Assembly (NCBI GenBank): GCA_018715025.1
Contig: DVMK01000127.1
Location: 1 to 5,560 of the forward strand
Source of the DNA: Candidatus Caccousia avistercoris
GTDB taxonomy: Bacteria > Bacillota > Clostridia > Oscillospirales > Acutalibacteraceae
Reading direction: 5' to 3'
DNA: 5,560 bases
Shown here: positions 1 through 5,560 of the stretch, in pieces
How the letters are laid out: each line of letters starts with the position of its first letter
How positions within the stretch are numbered: position 1 is the stretch's first letter
Translations under genes and position numbers: made by a program
Notes under the pieces: generated by a model
What the model was told of the DNA's origin: nothing
The model's database searches: none
Seen by the model: the letters and a program-made list of their open reading frames with translations, nothing else

Positions 1-21
1 TTTAAATGGAGTAATTTACCC

Positions 22-45
22 GCCGCGTGCGGTCGCGGCTTTTTT
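22..45 (+). terminator. Rho-independent terminator of a gene left of the window
   Basis: A six-base, all-GC inverted repeat (GCCGCG at 22-27, CGCGGC at 34-39) closes a six-base loop and is followed at once by six T residues (40-45). This is the classic intrinsic terminator form and reads only on the plus strand, because the other side of the stem lacks a T run in the minus direction. It must serve a plus-strand gene that ends before or at the window edge; positions 1-21 show no recognisable coding sequence. Confidence 0.8.
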
Positions 46-69
46 GTCCTTTTCGGTTGTCCAACATCC

Positions 70-102
70 AAAAAGGGAAGCTGCATAGATTCACAGCTTC
101 CC
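70..102 (-). terminator. Rho-independent terminator of the lacI-malQ-glgP operon
   Basis: A perfect nine-base inverted repeat (GGGAAGCTG at 75-83, CAGCTTCCC at 94-102) has a ten-base loop. Read on the minus strand it is followed by five T residues (complement of 70-74). It lies about 147 bp after the glgP stop codon and is the first good terminator in that direction, so it probably ends the operon transcript. It converges with the plus-strand terminator at 22-45; the two are 24 bp apart. Confidence 0.8.
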
Positions 103-248
103 AGATTATGTTAAAAAATGTAGGTGTAGGAATAAAGAAAAACAGTCTAGTTCATTTTTGTGATAGATATTGATGCTTAAAACTATAATGTGGCTTGATA
201 CGCGAATATGTGCGATTTATAACAGAAATCTTCGAATATTCAAAATTC
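103..248. other. AT-rich non-coding stretch after glgP
   Basis: This stretch separates the glgP stop codon from the operon terminator. It is far more AT-rich than the genes (17 G or C in the 60 bases of 121-180, about 28%). I see no convincing gene. A plus-strand TATAAT lies at 184-189 but has no good -35 box at the right distance, and the plus-strand frame that opens at 195 merely runs antisense into the end of glgP. It is best read as the 3' untranslated region of the operon transcript. Confidence 0.6.
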
Positions 249-2594
249 TCATTCCTGAGGCGAAATGTGCCAGATTTCCTCCGCGTACTGGCGGATGGTG
301 CGGTCGCTGGAAAATTCCCCGGCGTTGGCAATGTTCATAAGGCACTTCCTGGCAAAGGCGTCCGGATCCGCATAGTCCCGGTTGGCCTGCAGCCGCGCCT
401 CGCAGTAGGGGAGGAAGTCCAGCAGCAGGAAATAGTGGTCGGGCTGGTGCCAGCTGGCCCCCTTCAGCAGGGCGTTGTACAGCTCGCGGAACATGCCGGT
501 GCCGCCGTCGTCCAGGGTGCCGTCCACCAGCGTGTCTACCACCCGCTTTATGCGGGGTTCGCGCTCGTATAACTCCCTGGGCTGGTAGGAGGCGCGGCAG
601 GCGTTGATCTGCTCCACGTCCGCGCCGAAGATGTAGTTGTTCTCCCGTCCGGCCCTTTCCACAATCTCAATGTTGGCCCCGTCCAGGGTACCCAGGGTGA
701 CGGCGCCGTTCAGCATGAATTTCATGTTGCTGGTGCCGCTGGCCTCCGTGCCGGCGGTGGAAATCTGTTCGGAAATGTCTGCGGCGGGGATGAGCTTTTC
801 CGCATAGGAAACATTGTAGTCCTGTACAAACAGCACCTGCATCTTCCGGTTTACCGCTTCGTCGTAATTAACCAGGTCCGCCACTTCGTTGATAAATTTA
901 ATAATCCCCTTTGCCCGGTAATAGCCGGGGGCCGCCTTGGCGCCGAACAGGAAGGCGGTGGGGAAAAAGTCCTGAATGCGCCCTTCCTTCAGGCCGAAGT
1001 AAATATCCAGAATGGAAAACGCATTCAGCAGCTGGCGCTTGTACTCGTGCAGGCGCTTCACCTGGATGTCGAAGAGAAAATCTGTGTTCAGCCCAAAATT
1101 GTCATGCTGGTACACGTAGGCGGCCAGCTGGTTTTTCTTTTCCTTTTTGATGGCCTGCAGCTGGCGCAGGGAATTCTTGTCACCGGCGTATTTTTCCAGG
1201 CCCTTCAGCTGGGTCAGGTCCGTCAGCCAGCCGCTGCCCACCCGGTCGGTGGCGAAGGCGGCCAGTTCCCGGTTGCACAGGGCCAGCCAGCGCCGCTGGG
1301 TGATGCCGTTGGTCTTGTTCTGGAAGCGCTCTGGGTACAGGCGGTACCACTCGGGCAGGGCGTCCCGCTTGATGATCTCTGTGTGGATTTTCGCCACGCC
1401 GTTGGTGGAGTGGGAGGCGTAGATGGCCAGCCGGGCCATGTGGATGCGCCCGCCGCTGATAATGTGGTAAATCTCCTGCTCCTTCCCCCGAATCCCCTGC
1501 TGGTCCAGCTCCCGCCGCAGGCGGTTCTGCACCATGACCACATAGGGGTACACCTCGGGAATCACAGAGAGGAACAGCTTCACGTCCCACTTTTCCAGAG
1601 CTTCCGCCATGATGGTGTGGTTGGTGTAGGCAAAGGCGCCGCAGGCAATGGAGAATGCCTCTTCAAAGGCCAGTCCGTATTCCCCGCACAGCAGGCGCAG
1701 AAGCTCGGGGATTGCCACCACCGGGTGGGTGTCGTTCAGCTGGATGGCGTACTCTTGGGAAAAGGCGGAAAAATCTTCCCCGTGGGCGGCGCAGTACCGG
1801 CCTACCAGGGTCTGCAGGGTGGCGCTGGCGAAGAAGTACTGCTGCTTCAGCCGCAGGCGCTTGCCCTCGTCGGTGTCATCGTTGGGGTACAGCACAGCGG
1901 AGATCATCTCCGCCTTGTCCCGCTCCTGCACCGCTTGGCCATATTTCTGGTCGTTGAAAGCGGTAAAGTCAAAAGCGTGCACCGGCTCCGCCTGCCAAAG
2001 GCGCAGGGTGTTCACACACTTCCCGCCGTAGCCAATGACGGGCATGTCGTAGGGGACGGCCAGCACCTCCTGGTCCGCAAAGCGGACGCGGACGGCCTCC
2101 TCCTCCCGGCGCAGGCTCCAGGGATCGCCGAAGCGGGTCCAATCGTCGGCCCGCTCCTTCTGGAAGCCGTTCTCAAAATACTGCTGGAACAGCCCGTACC
2201 GGTACCGGATGCCGAAGCCGTCCAAAGGGAGGCTGTGGGTGGCGGCAGAGTCCAGGAAGCAGGCGGCCAGGCGGCCCAGGCCCCCGTTGCCCAGGGCGTC
2301 GTCCTCAATCTGCTCAAAAATGGAAATGTCCAGGCCGCTTGCCGCCAGGTGCCGGCTACACTCCTCCAGCAGGCCCAGGTTCAGCAGGTTGCTGTGCACC
2401 AAACGGCCCACCAGGAATTCGGCGGAAAGGTAGCAGGCCCGTTTGCCGGGCTTCTGCTCTGCCCAGCGGCCCCGCAGCTCCTCCATGGCCGCCCGGGAAA
2501 CCGCCTGGTACACCTGCTTGGCAGAGGCGGCAGCCAGGGACTCCGCCCCCGTATCCTGCAAATACTTGTCAATATTCTCAGTAAATCTGCTCAT
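249..2594 (-). CDS. glgP: Glycogen/maltodextrin (alpha-glucan) phosphorylase, GT35 family
   Basis: A cytoplasmic, pyridoxal-phosphate-dependent enzyme of 781 residues. It uses inorganic phosphate to remove glucose units as glucose-1-phosphate from the non-reducing ends of alpha-1,4-glucans. Family landmarks run in order along the whole length: YLSAEFLVGR (55-64), the glycine-rich LGNGGLGRLAACFLDS (101-116), QLNDTHP (285-291), QNKTNGITQRRWL (425-437), FDIQVKRLHEYKRQ (508-521), and the phosphorylase signature EASGTSNMKF (617-626), whose Lys625 should hold the cofactor. The length is normal for bacterial members and no key motif is missing. The ATG at 2594 is supported by AAGGAGG eight bases upstream; an ATG five bases earlier is out of frame and stops at once (ATGGTATGA). 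It is last in the operon, 30 bp after malQ. The partnership with MalQ under a LacI regulator suggests a maltodextrin phosphorylase role (malP-like), but sequence alone does not separate this from glycogen use. Confidence 0.97.
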   Translation of the reverse strand: MSRFTENIDKYLQDTGAESLAAASAKQVYQAVSRAAMEELRGRWAEQKPGKRACYLSAEFLVGRLVHSNLLNLGLLEECSRHLAASGLDISIFEQIEDDALGNGGLGRLAACFLDSAATHSLPLDGFGIRYRYGLFQQYFENGFQKERADDWTRFGDPWSLRREEEAVRVRFADQEVLAVPYDMPVIGYGGKCVNTLRLWQAEPVHAFDFTAFNDQKYGQAVQERDKAEMISAVLYPNDDTDEGKRLRLKQQYFFASATLQTLVGRYCAAHGEDFSAFSQEYAIQLNDTHPVVAIPELLRLLCGEYGLAFEEAFSIACGAFAYTNHTIMAEALEKWDVKLFLSVIPEVYPYVVMVQNRLRRELDQQGIRGKEQEIYHIISGGRIHMARLAIYASHSTNGVAKIHTEIIKRDALPEWYRLYPERFQNKTNGITQRRWLALCNRELAAFATDRVGSGWLTDLTQLKGLEKYAGDKNSLRQLQAIKKEKKNQLAAYVYQHDNFGLNTDFLFDIQVKRLHEYKRQLLNAFSILDIYFGLKEGRIQDFFPTAFLFGAKAAPGYYRAKGIIKFINEVADLVNYDEAVNRKMQVLFVQDYNVSYAEKLIPAADISEQISTAGTEASGTSNMKFMLNGAVTLGTLDGANIEIVERAGRENNYIFGADVEQINACRASYQPRELYEREPRIKRVVDTLVDGTLDDGGTGMFRELYNALLKGASWHQPDHYFLLLDFLPYCEARLQANRDYADPDAFARKCLMNIANAGEFSSDRTIRQYAEEIWHISPQE

Positions 2595-2602
2595 ACCATC
2601 GT

Positions 2603-2609
2603 CCTCCTT
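2603..2609 (-). promoter_or_regulatory. Ribosome binding site of glgP
   Basis: On the minus strand AAGGAGG stands eight bases before the ATG at 2594. It fixes the start and shows that glgP is independently well translated although it is the distal gene of the operon. Confidence 0.85.
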
Positions 2610-2624
2610 CTCATCCCGCTTTGT

Positions 2625-4121
2625 TCAGGCCCGGCCGTAGAGCGCTGCAAAGCTGCGGATCCGCTCTGCCAGCGCTTCGCTCAGCACGCCGGGGGAAAGC
2701 CGCCAGCGCCAGTTCTGCCCCAGGGTGGAGGGGGTGTTGATCCGCGCCTCGCTCCCATAGCCCAGGAAATCCTGCAGGGGAACCACCGCCAGCGAGGCCA
2801 CGCTGCCGTAGGCGGCGCGGATATACTCCCAGCTTGGCTCCATTCCCCGGCGGATATTCAAATACCTTTTGGAAAAACGCACATCGGCCCGGGGGGCGGT
2901 GCGCATCCACCCCGCCATGGTGTCGTTGTCGTGGGTGCCGGTGTACACCACGCAGTTGGCGTCATAGTTGTGGGGCAGGTAATCGCTTTCTTCCCGGGAG
3001 TCGAAGGCAAACTGCAGCACCTTCATGCCGGGGGCCCCCACCCTCCGGCGCAGGCGGTGCACGTCCGGGGTCAGGTAACCCAAATCCTCCAGAATCCACT
3101 GGGTGCTGCCCAGGCTCCCCTGCACCGCCTCGAAAAAGGCCAGGCCGGGGCCGGGGCGCCACTCCCCCACCTCCGCCGTTTTGTTCCCGGCGGGGATAGC
3201 GTAGTAGCCGCAAAGGCCCCGGAAGTGGTCGATGCGCACAATGTCGTACAGGCGGGCGGTGGAGGCCATGCGGCGCTTCCACCAGGCAAAGCCCGTTTCC
3301 CGCTGGTAGTCCCAACGGTAAAGGGGGTTGCCCCAAAGCTGGCCGGTGGCGGAGAAGGCATCCGGCGGGCAGCCCGCCACATCAATGGGGCGGCACTCTT
3401 CATCCAGGTAGAATACCTCCGGCTCCGCCCAGGTGTCGGCGCTGTCCATGGCAGCGTAAATGGGAATATCGCCGATCAGCCCAATCCCCTGGCTGTGGGC
3501 GTAGGCCCGCAGCTTTTCCCACTGCTGGAAGAATTTGAACTGGCAGAACCGCCAGAAATCCACCTCGCCGGACAAAGGGGCCAGCGCCTCCCGCAGCGCC
3601 TCAGGCTCCCGGCGGCGAAGAGGTTCCGGCCACTTCAGCCATTCCCTGCCGCCGAACTTCGTTTTCAGCGCCATATATTCGCTGTAATTGTCCAGCCAGG
3701 CCTGGTTTTCCCGGCAGAAGCCCCGGTACTCCTCCATGCTTTGGTGGACGCTGCGGGCAAACGCCTTTTTCAGCACCGGGAACCGATTTTGGTACAGGCC
3801 GGCGTAATCAATGTCGTTTTCCTTTTCCTGCCAGGCCACGGCATCCAGCTCTTCCTGAACCAGCAGCCCTTCCTGCCGGAGAAGGTCCAGATCAATGAAG
3901 TACGGATTTCCCGCAAAGGCGGAAAAGCTCTGGTAAGGGCTGTCGCCGTAGCTGGTGGGGCCAAGGGGAAGCACCTGCCAGTATTTCTGCCCGGCCGCTT
4001 TCAGAAAATCCACAAACTCATAGGCGGCCTGGCCAAAGGAGCCGATCCCATAGGGGGACGGCAGGCTGAACACGGGCATGAGGATGCCTGCGCTGCGGGG
4101 AAAAACCTTTTGCTTTTTCAT
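2625..4121 (-). CDS. malQ: 4-alpha-glucanotransferase (amylomaltase, GH77)
   Basis: A cytoplasmic disproportionating enzyme of 498 residues. It transfers maltodextrin segments between alpha-1,4-glucans, releasing glucose and building longer chains that a phosphorylase can attack. The sequence shows the GH77 pattern from end to end: the N-terminal SAGILMPVFSLPSPYGIG (10-27), SPYQSFSAFAGNP (61-73), GDIPIY (217-222) and the substrate-loop region PPDAFSATGQLWGNPLY (252-268). The three catalytic acids are all present by family analogy: nucleophile Asp298 in RIDHFRGL, acid/base Glu345 in LEDLG, and Asp398 in GTHDND. The length (about 500) is normal for bacterial amylomaltases, without the extra N-terminal domain of the long E. 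coli type. The ATG at 4121 has AGGAGG seven bases upstream. Only 11 bp separate it from the lacI stop, and glgP follows 30 bp later, so the three form one transcript for alpha-glucan degradation. Confidence 0.97.
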   Translation of the reverse strand: MKKQKVFPRSAGILMPVFSLPSPYGIGSFGQAAYEFVDFLKAAGQKYWQVLPLGPTSYGDSPYQSFSAFAGNPYFIDLDLLRQEGLLVQEELDAVAWQEKENDIDYAGLYQNRFPVLKKAFARSVHQSMEEYRGFCRENQAWLDNYSEYMALKTKFGGREWLKWPEPLRRREPEALREALAPLSGEVDFWRFCQFKFFQQWEKLRAYAHSQGIGLIGDIPIYAAMDSADTWAEPEVFYLDEECRPIDVAGCPPDAFSATGQLWGNPLYRWDYQRETGFAWWKRRMASTARLYDIVRIDHFRGLCGYYAIPAGNKTAEVGEWRPGPGLAFFEAVQGSLGSTQWILEDLGYLTPDVHRLRRRVGAPGMKVLQFAFDSREESDYLPHNYDANCVVYTGTHDNDTMAGWMRTAPRADVRFSKRYLNIRRGMEPSWEYIRAAYGSVASLAVVPLQDFLGYGSEARINTPSTLGQNWRWRLSPGVLSEALAERIRSFAALYGRA

Positions 4122-4128
4122 AGTGAAT

Positions 4129-4135
4129 CCTCCTA
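4129..4135 (-). promoter_or_regulatory. Ribosome binding site of malQ overlapping the lacI stop
   Basis: The minus-strand string TAGGAGG contains both the lacI stop codon (TAG, 4133-4135) and the AGGAGG of malQ, seven bases before its ATG. Ribosomes ending lacI therefore stop on the malQ ribosome binding site, which suggests translational coupling and confirms co-transcription. Confidence 0.85.
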
Positions 4136-5159
4136 TTTATGGAATCCTTCCCCCGGGCGGACGCTTTCCCCCGGAAGGATGGAAAAAGGAACCGTTTCAT
4201 AAACGGCGGGGCCCAGCCCCTCCATGGCGCGCCGCAGCAGCGCCATGCCCCGGGCGGCAATTTGAGGCGCGTCCTGCTGCACGGTGGCCAGCCGGGGCAC
4301 GCTGTACCGGCTCATGGGAATGCCGTCAAAGCCCATGAGGGAAACGTCCCCGGGCACGGTGCGGCCGCTGTCAAACAGGGCCCGCATAGCCCCCAGGGCC
4401 ATCAGGTCGCTCATGCAGAACACGGCGTCCGTCTGGGGAAAGGAAGCCAGCAGCCTCCCCATGGCCCGGTGGGCGCTTCCCAGGGAGAACCGGGCCGTCT
4501 CGTACCGGCAGTCCTGCGCAAAAGAGAGGCCGTGGGCTTCCAGGCTCCGGCGGCAGCCCTCAAGGCGCAGGCGGCTTACATCAGAAAGCTCCAGGCTGCC
4601 GCCGATGATCGCCACCCGCCGGCGGCCCTGCCGCAGCAGGAAATCCATGGCCGCCTGGGCGGCGGCCGCGTCGTCGGTACAGACGCTGGAAAGGTTGGGG
4701 AAGCCCATCCCCTGGGCCGAAGCCGTCAGAAGCACCGCGGGCACGTGGATTTGGGAGAAGCGTTCCTGAAACAGAGCGCGGCTGGCCCCCAGGAAAAACA
4801 GGCCGCAGGGGTGGGCCTCCCGGCAGGCCAGGCGGGCAGCCTCCAGCTCGTCGGCCTCCTCGTCCAGGTACGAAACGGCGGCGGTGTAGCCCGCCTCTTC
4901 AATCCGGTTCTGCAGATGCTCCAGCAGGCTGGCAAACAGGGCGTTGCTGGTTCCCTTTACAATGGCGCACACGGTGCGCGACTCCTGCTGCTTCAGCCGC
5001 TGGGCATTGTTGTTGGGGGAAAACCGGCGCTCTGCAATGAGCGCCTGCACCCGTTCCCTGGTGGCGGGGCTCACGTCAGGCCGGCCGCTGAGCACCCGGG
5101 AAACCGTGCTCACCGAGCACCCAGCCTCCCGGGCGATGTCCTTGATGGTGATGGGGCAT
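4133..5159 (-). CDS. LacI-family transcriptional regulator with an apparent +1 frameshift after codon 2
   Basis: A DNA-binding repressor whose C-terminal part is a periplasmic-binding-protein-like sensor domain, probably for a sugar or maltodextrin. The intact reading frame runs from a GTG at 5113 (326 residues). However, in-frame sequence upstream of that GTG reads PITIKDIAREAGCS, the first helix and turn of a LacI helix-turn-helix. The only sensible start, ATG at 5159, is out of frame by one base because CCCC (5153-5156) stands where CCC is expected. Removing one C gives M-PITIKDIAREAGCS-VSTVSRVLSG and 341 residues, the usual family length. Using corrected numbering, the recognition helix is near 15-24, the hinge helix near 48-56 (NNNAQRLK, with Leu55 at the usual minor-groove position), and the sensor signature GFDGIPMSRY is at 276-285. 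The first gene of the operon, it lies downstream of two LacI-type operators, so autoregulation is likely. The effector is unknown; a CcpA-like or MalR-like role cannot be told apart here. Confidence 0.9.
5153..5156 (-). other. Extra base in a C run: frameshift at the start of lacI
   Basis: The minus strand reads ATG-CCCC-ATC-ACC-ATC-AAG. With three Cs the standard LacI N-terminus follows; with four, the ATG frame gives a 27-codon peptide that stops at 5076. The frame needed for the repressor has no ATG, GTG, TTG or CTG between an in-frame stop near 5204 and the GTG at 5113. A sequencing or assembly error, a real inactivating mutation, or ribosomal +1 slippage at CCC-C would each explain it. 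Confidence 0.8.
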
Positions 5160-5162
5160 CCT

Positions 5163-5175
5163 CTCCTTTCCCTCC
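5163..5175 (-). promoter_or_regulatory. Purine-rich ribosome binding region of lacI
   Basis: On the minus strand GGAGGGAAAGGAG precedes the ATG at 5159. The AAAGGAG part ends three bases before the ATG and the GGAGG part eleven bases before it; neither spacing is ideal, but together they mark translation initiation here rather than at the GTG at 5113. This supports the longer, frame-corrected lacI product. Confidence 0.6.
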
Positions 5176-5180
5176 GGCTT

Positions 5181-5194
5181 CGGAAACGATTCCG
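5181..5194. promoter_or_regulatory. Second, imperfect LacI-type operator
   Basis: CGGAAACGATTCCG is a 14-base palindrome with a central CG and one mismatched base pair next to the centre. Its centre lies 12 bp from that of the perfect palindrome at 5192-5207, and the two share bases 5192-5194. The form (purine-rich half, central CG, mirrored half) is typical of LacI/GalR-family operators. Whether the same regulator binds it is inference. Confidence 0.5.
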
Positions 5195-5207
5195 GTAACG
5201 TTACCGG
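5192..5207. promoter_or_regulatory. Perfect LacI-family operator
   Basis: CCGGTAACGTTACCGG is a perfect 16-base palindrome centred on CG, the hallmark of LacI/GalR-family binding sites. It lies about 5-20 bases after the expected transcription start of the lacI promoter, so a bound repressor would block the polymerase. The most likely ligand is the LacI protein encoded just downstream, making the operon autoregulated. Confidence 0.75.
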
Positions 5208-5217
5208 TCTGAGGTAA

Positions 5218-5248
5218 AGTATACCACAGGGCCACCGGGTGTTGTCAA
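5218..5248 (-). promoter_or_regulatory. Promoter of the lacI-malQ-glgP operon
   Basis: On the minus strand a perfect -35 box TTGACA (5248-5243) is followed after 19 bases by TATACT (5223-5218). A TG one base upstream of the latter makes it an extended -10 (TGGTATACT). The spacer is longer than the optimal 17, which the extended -10 can offset. The expected start is near 5211, just before the operators, and the lacI ATG is about 52 bases further on. Confidence 0.75.
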
Positions 5249-5302
5249 TCCTCTGTTTCTAAAAAGATGCGATTGTATTAATGGGCTTTAGCGGAATGAC
5301 AA

Positions 5303-5320
5303 CCCCCGGCTCAACCGGGG
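5303..5320. repeat. GC-rich hairpin of unknown role
   Basis: CCCCGG (5304-5309) and CCGGGG (5315-5320) form a six-base stem around the loop CTCAA. No T run follows on either strand, so it is a poor terminator. It lies in the divergent intergenic region between the lacI promoter and the RHS fragment. It could be a REP-like or insertion-sequence relic or a leftover terminator stem; I cannot assign it. Confidence 0.4.
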
Positions 5321-5358
5321 AGGGCAAAAGAAATTTATTAAAAATCTCGGAAGTTATA

Positions 5359-5387
5359 TTGACAATTTTGTGCATAAATATGATAAT
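5359..5387 (+). promoter_or_regulatory. Candidate promoter for the RHS fragment
   Basis: TTGACA (5359-5364) and GATAAT (5382-5387) are separated by exactly 17 bases in AT-rich DNA, a close match to the housekeeping sigma factor consensus. The expected start near 5394 leaves a short leader of about 15 bases before the ATG at 5409. The -10 end of the same DNA also reads in frame as RHS-like protein (HKYDNENRLR), so the match could be partly fortuitous. Confidence 0.5.
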
Positions 5388-5408
5388 GAGAACAGACTGA
5401 GGGCTGTC

Positions 5409-5560
5409 ATGCAGAATGGTACTGTCACCAGCATGAGCTCGTACCTGTACGGCGAGGCCACCGACATTACCACCGGCCTGCAGTACCTGCGCGCCAGGTA
5501 CTACGCCCCCAAAATGAACGGGTTCATTCAGCAGGAGAACTTCCTGGGGGATGTGGAGCG
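5409..5560 (+). CDS. RHS repeat-associated core fragment, runs off the window
   Basis: The frame encodes the RHS/YD-repeat core signature TGLQYLRARYY followed by FIQQENFLGDVE, as in large wall-associated or secreted RHS proteins whose C-terminal toxin tip comes directly after this core. The 3' end, and so any toxin domain, lies outside the window. ATG at 5409 is preceded by GAGGG five bases upstream and by a promoter-like pair, so it is the preferred start; an in-frame GTG at 5370 lacks a ribosome binding site. The frame stays open back to a TAG at 5289, and RHS-like sequence (HKYDNENRLRAVMQNG) begins already at about 5373, upstream of the ATG. The usual further repeats between that segment and the core motif are missing, and RHS proteins normally run to a thousand residues or more. 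This is therefore a truncated, mosaic RHS end, either a remnant or an orphan tip cassette. Divergent from the lacI operon and functionally unrelated to it. Confidence 0.65.
   Translation, partial: MQNGTVTSMSSYLYGEATDITTGLQYLRARYYAPKMNGFIQQENFLGDVE

Noticed and set aside
195..572. A 125-codon plus-strand open frame overlapping the end of glgP, with a TATAAT at 184-189
   Set aside because: It starts at TTG without a ribosome binding site, no good -35 box stands at the right distance, and most of it is antisense to the conserved C-terminus of glgP.
2597..2599. ATG five bases upstream of the glgP start as an alternative start
   Set aside because: It reads ATG-GTA-TGA and ends immediately; the ATG at 2594 fits the family and has the better ribosome binding site spacing.
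1047..4202. A 1051-codon open frame on the plus strand, antisense to malQ and part of glgP
   Set aside because: Its product is compositionally biased (rich in G, V, A, Q, P) and has no recognisable domain, while the opposite strand encodes two complete enzymes with all catalytic motifs. GC-rich codon use leaves the antisense frame free of stops.
5076..5159. A 27-codon minus-strand peptide (starting MPHHHQGH) from the lacI ATG in the unshifted frame
   Set aside because: It could be called a leader peptide, but the shifted frame restores the full LacI helix-turn-helix exactly, so the peptide is better explained as a product of the extra C.
4139..5212. A 357-codon open frame on the plus strand, antisense to lacI
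   Set aside because: It mirrors the lacI codon pattern, has no domain signature and crosses the operon's operators.
5303..5320. The hairpin as an intrinsic terminator
   Set aside because: No T run follows the stem in either direction, and it lies upstream of both divergent promoters' genes.

Overview
The window looks like a chromosomal piece of a fairly GC-rich bacterium. The genes run at roughly 57-78% GC in the lines I counted, starts carry strong AGGAGG-type ribosome binding sites, and the gene set is LacI regulator, 4-alpha-glucanotransferase and alpha-glucan phosphorylase. This suggests a gut-type GC-rich Clostridia (Oscillospiraceae/Ruminococcaceae-like). That placement is inference from style and gene content, not a proven taxonomy.

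Layout from left to right. Positions 1-60 hold a plus-strand intrinsic terminator (22-45), the end of a gene lying left of the window. A minus-strand terminator (70-102) closes the main operon, followed by an AT-rich 3' untranslated stretch (103-248). Positions 249-5159 are one minus-strand operon, transcribed right to left: a LacI-family repressor (4133-5159), malQ (2625-4121) and glgP (249-2594). Gaps are 11 bp and 30 bp, and each downstream gene has its own near-ideal ribosome binding site. Upstream of lacI there is a minus-strand promoter (TTGACA, 19 bp, extended -10 TGGTATACT). Immediately downstream of its expected start point lie two overlapping LacI-type operators. Positions 5249-5358 contain a GC hairpin in otherwise AT-rich DNA. 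From about 5359 a plus-strand promoter and ribosome binding site precede an open frame that runs off the right edge and encodes the conserved RHS core.

How the genes fit together: MalQ reshuffles maltose and maltodextrins into longer chains, and the phosphorylase removes glucose-1-phosphate units from them, so the operon is a cytoplasmic alpha-glucan/maltodextrin degradation unit. The LacI protein is the likely local repressor, acting on the operators in its own promoter. No transporter, phosphoglucomutase or glycogen synthesis gene is visible here.

The three most notable points are these. (1) The lacI start is broken in this sequence by one extra C: ATG-CCCC-ATC instead of ATG-CCC-ATC, so the helix-turn-helix is only intact if the frame is corrected or shifted. 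(2) A double operator sits at a road-block position. (3) The RHS fragment is a mosaic. It jumps from one RHS repeat straight to the core motif, with an abrupt GC step, and it carries its own promoter and ribosome binding site. I see no clear evidence of a wholly new biological system.
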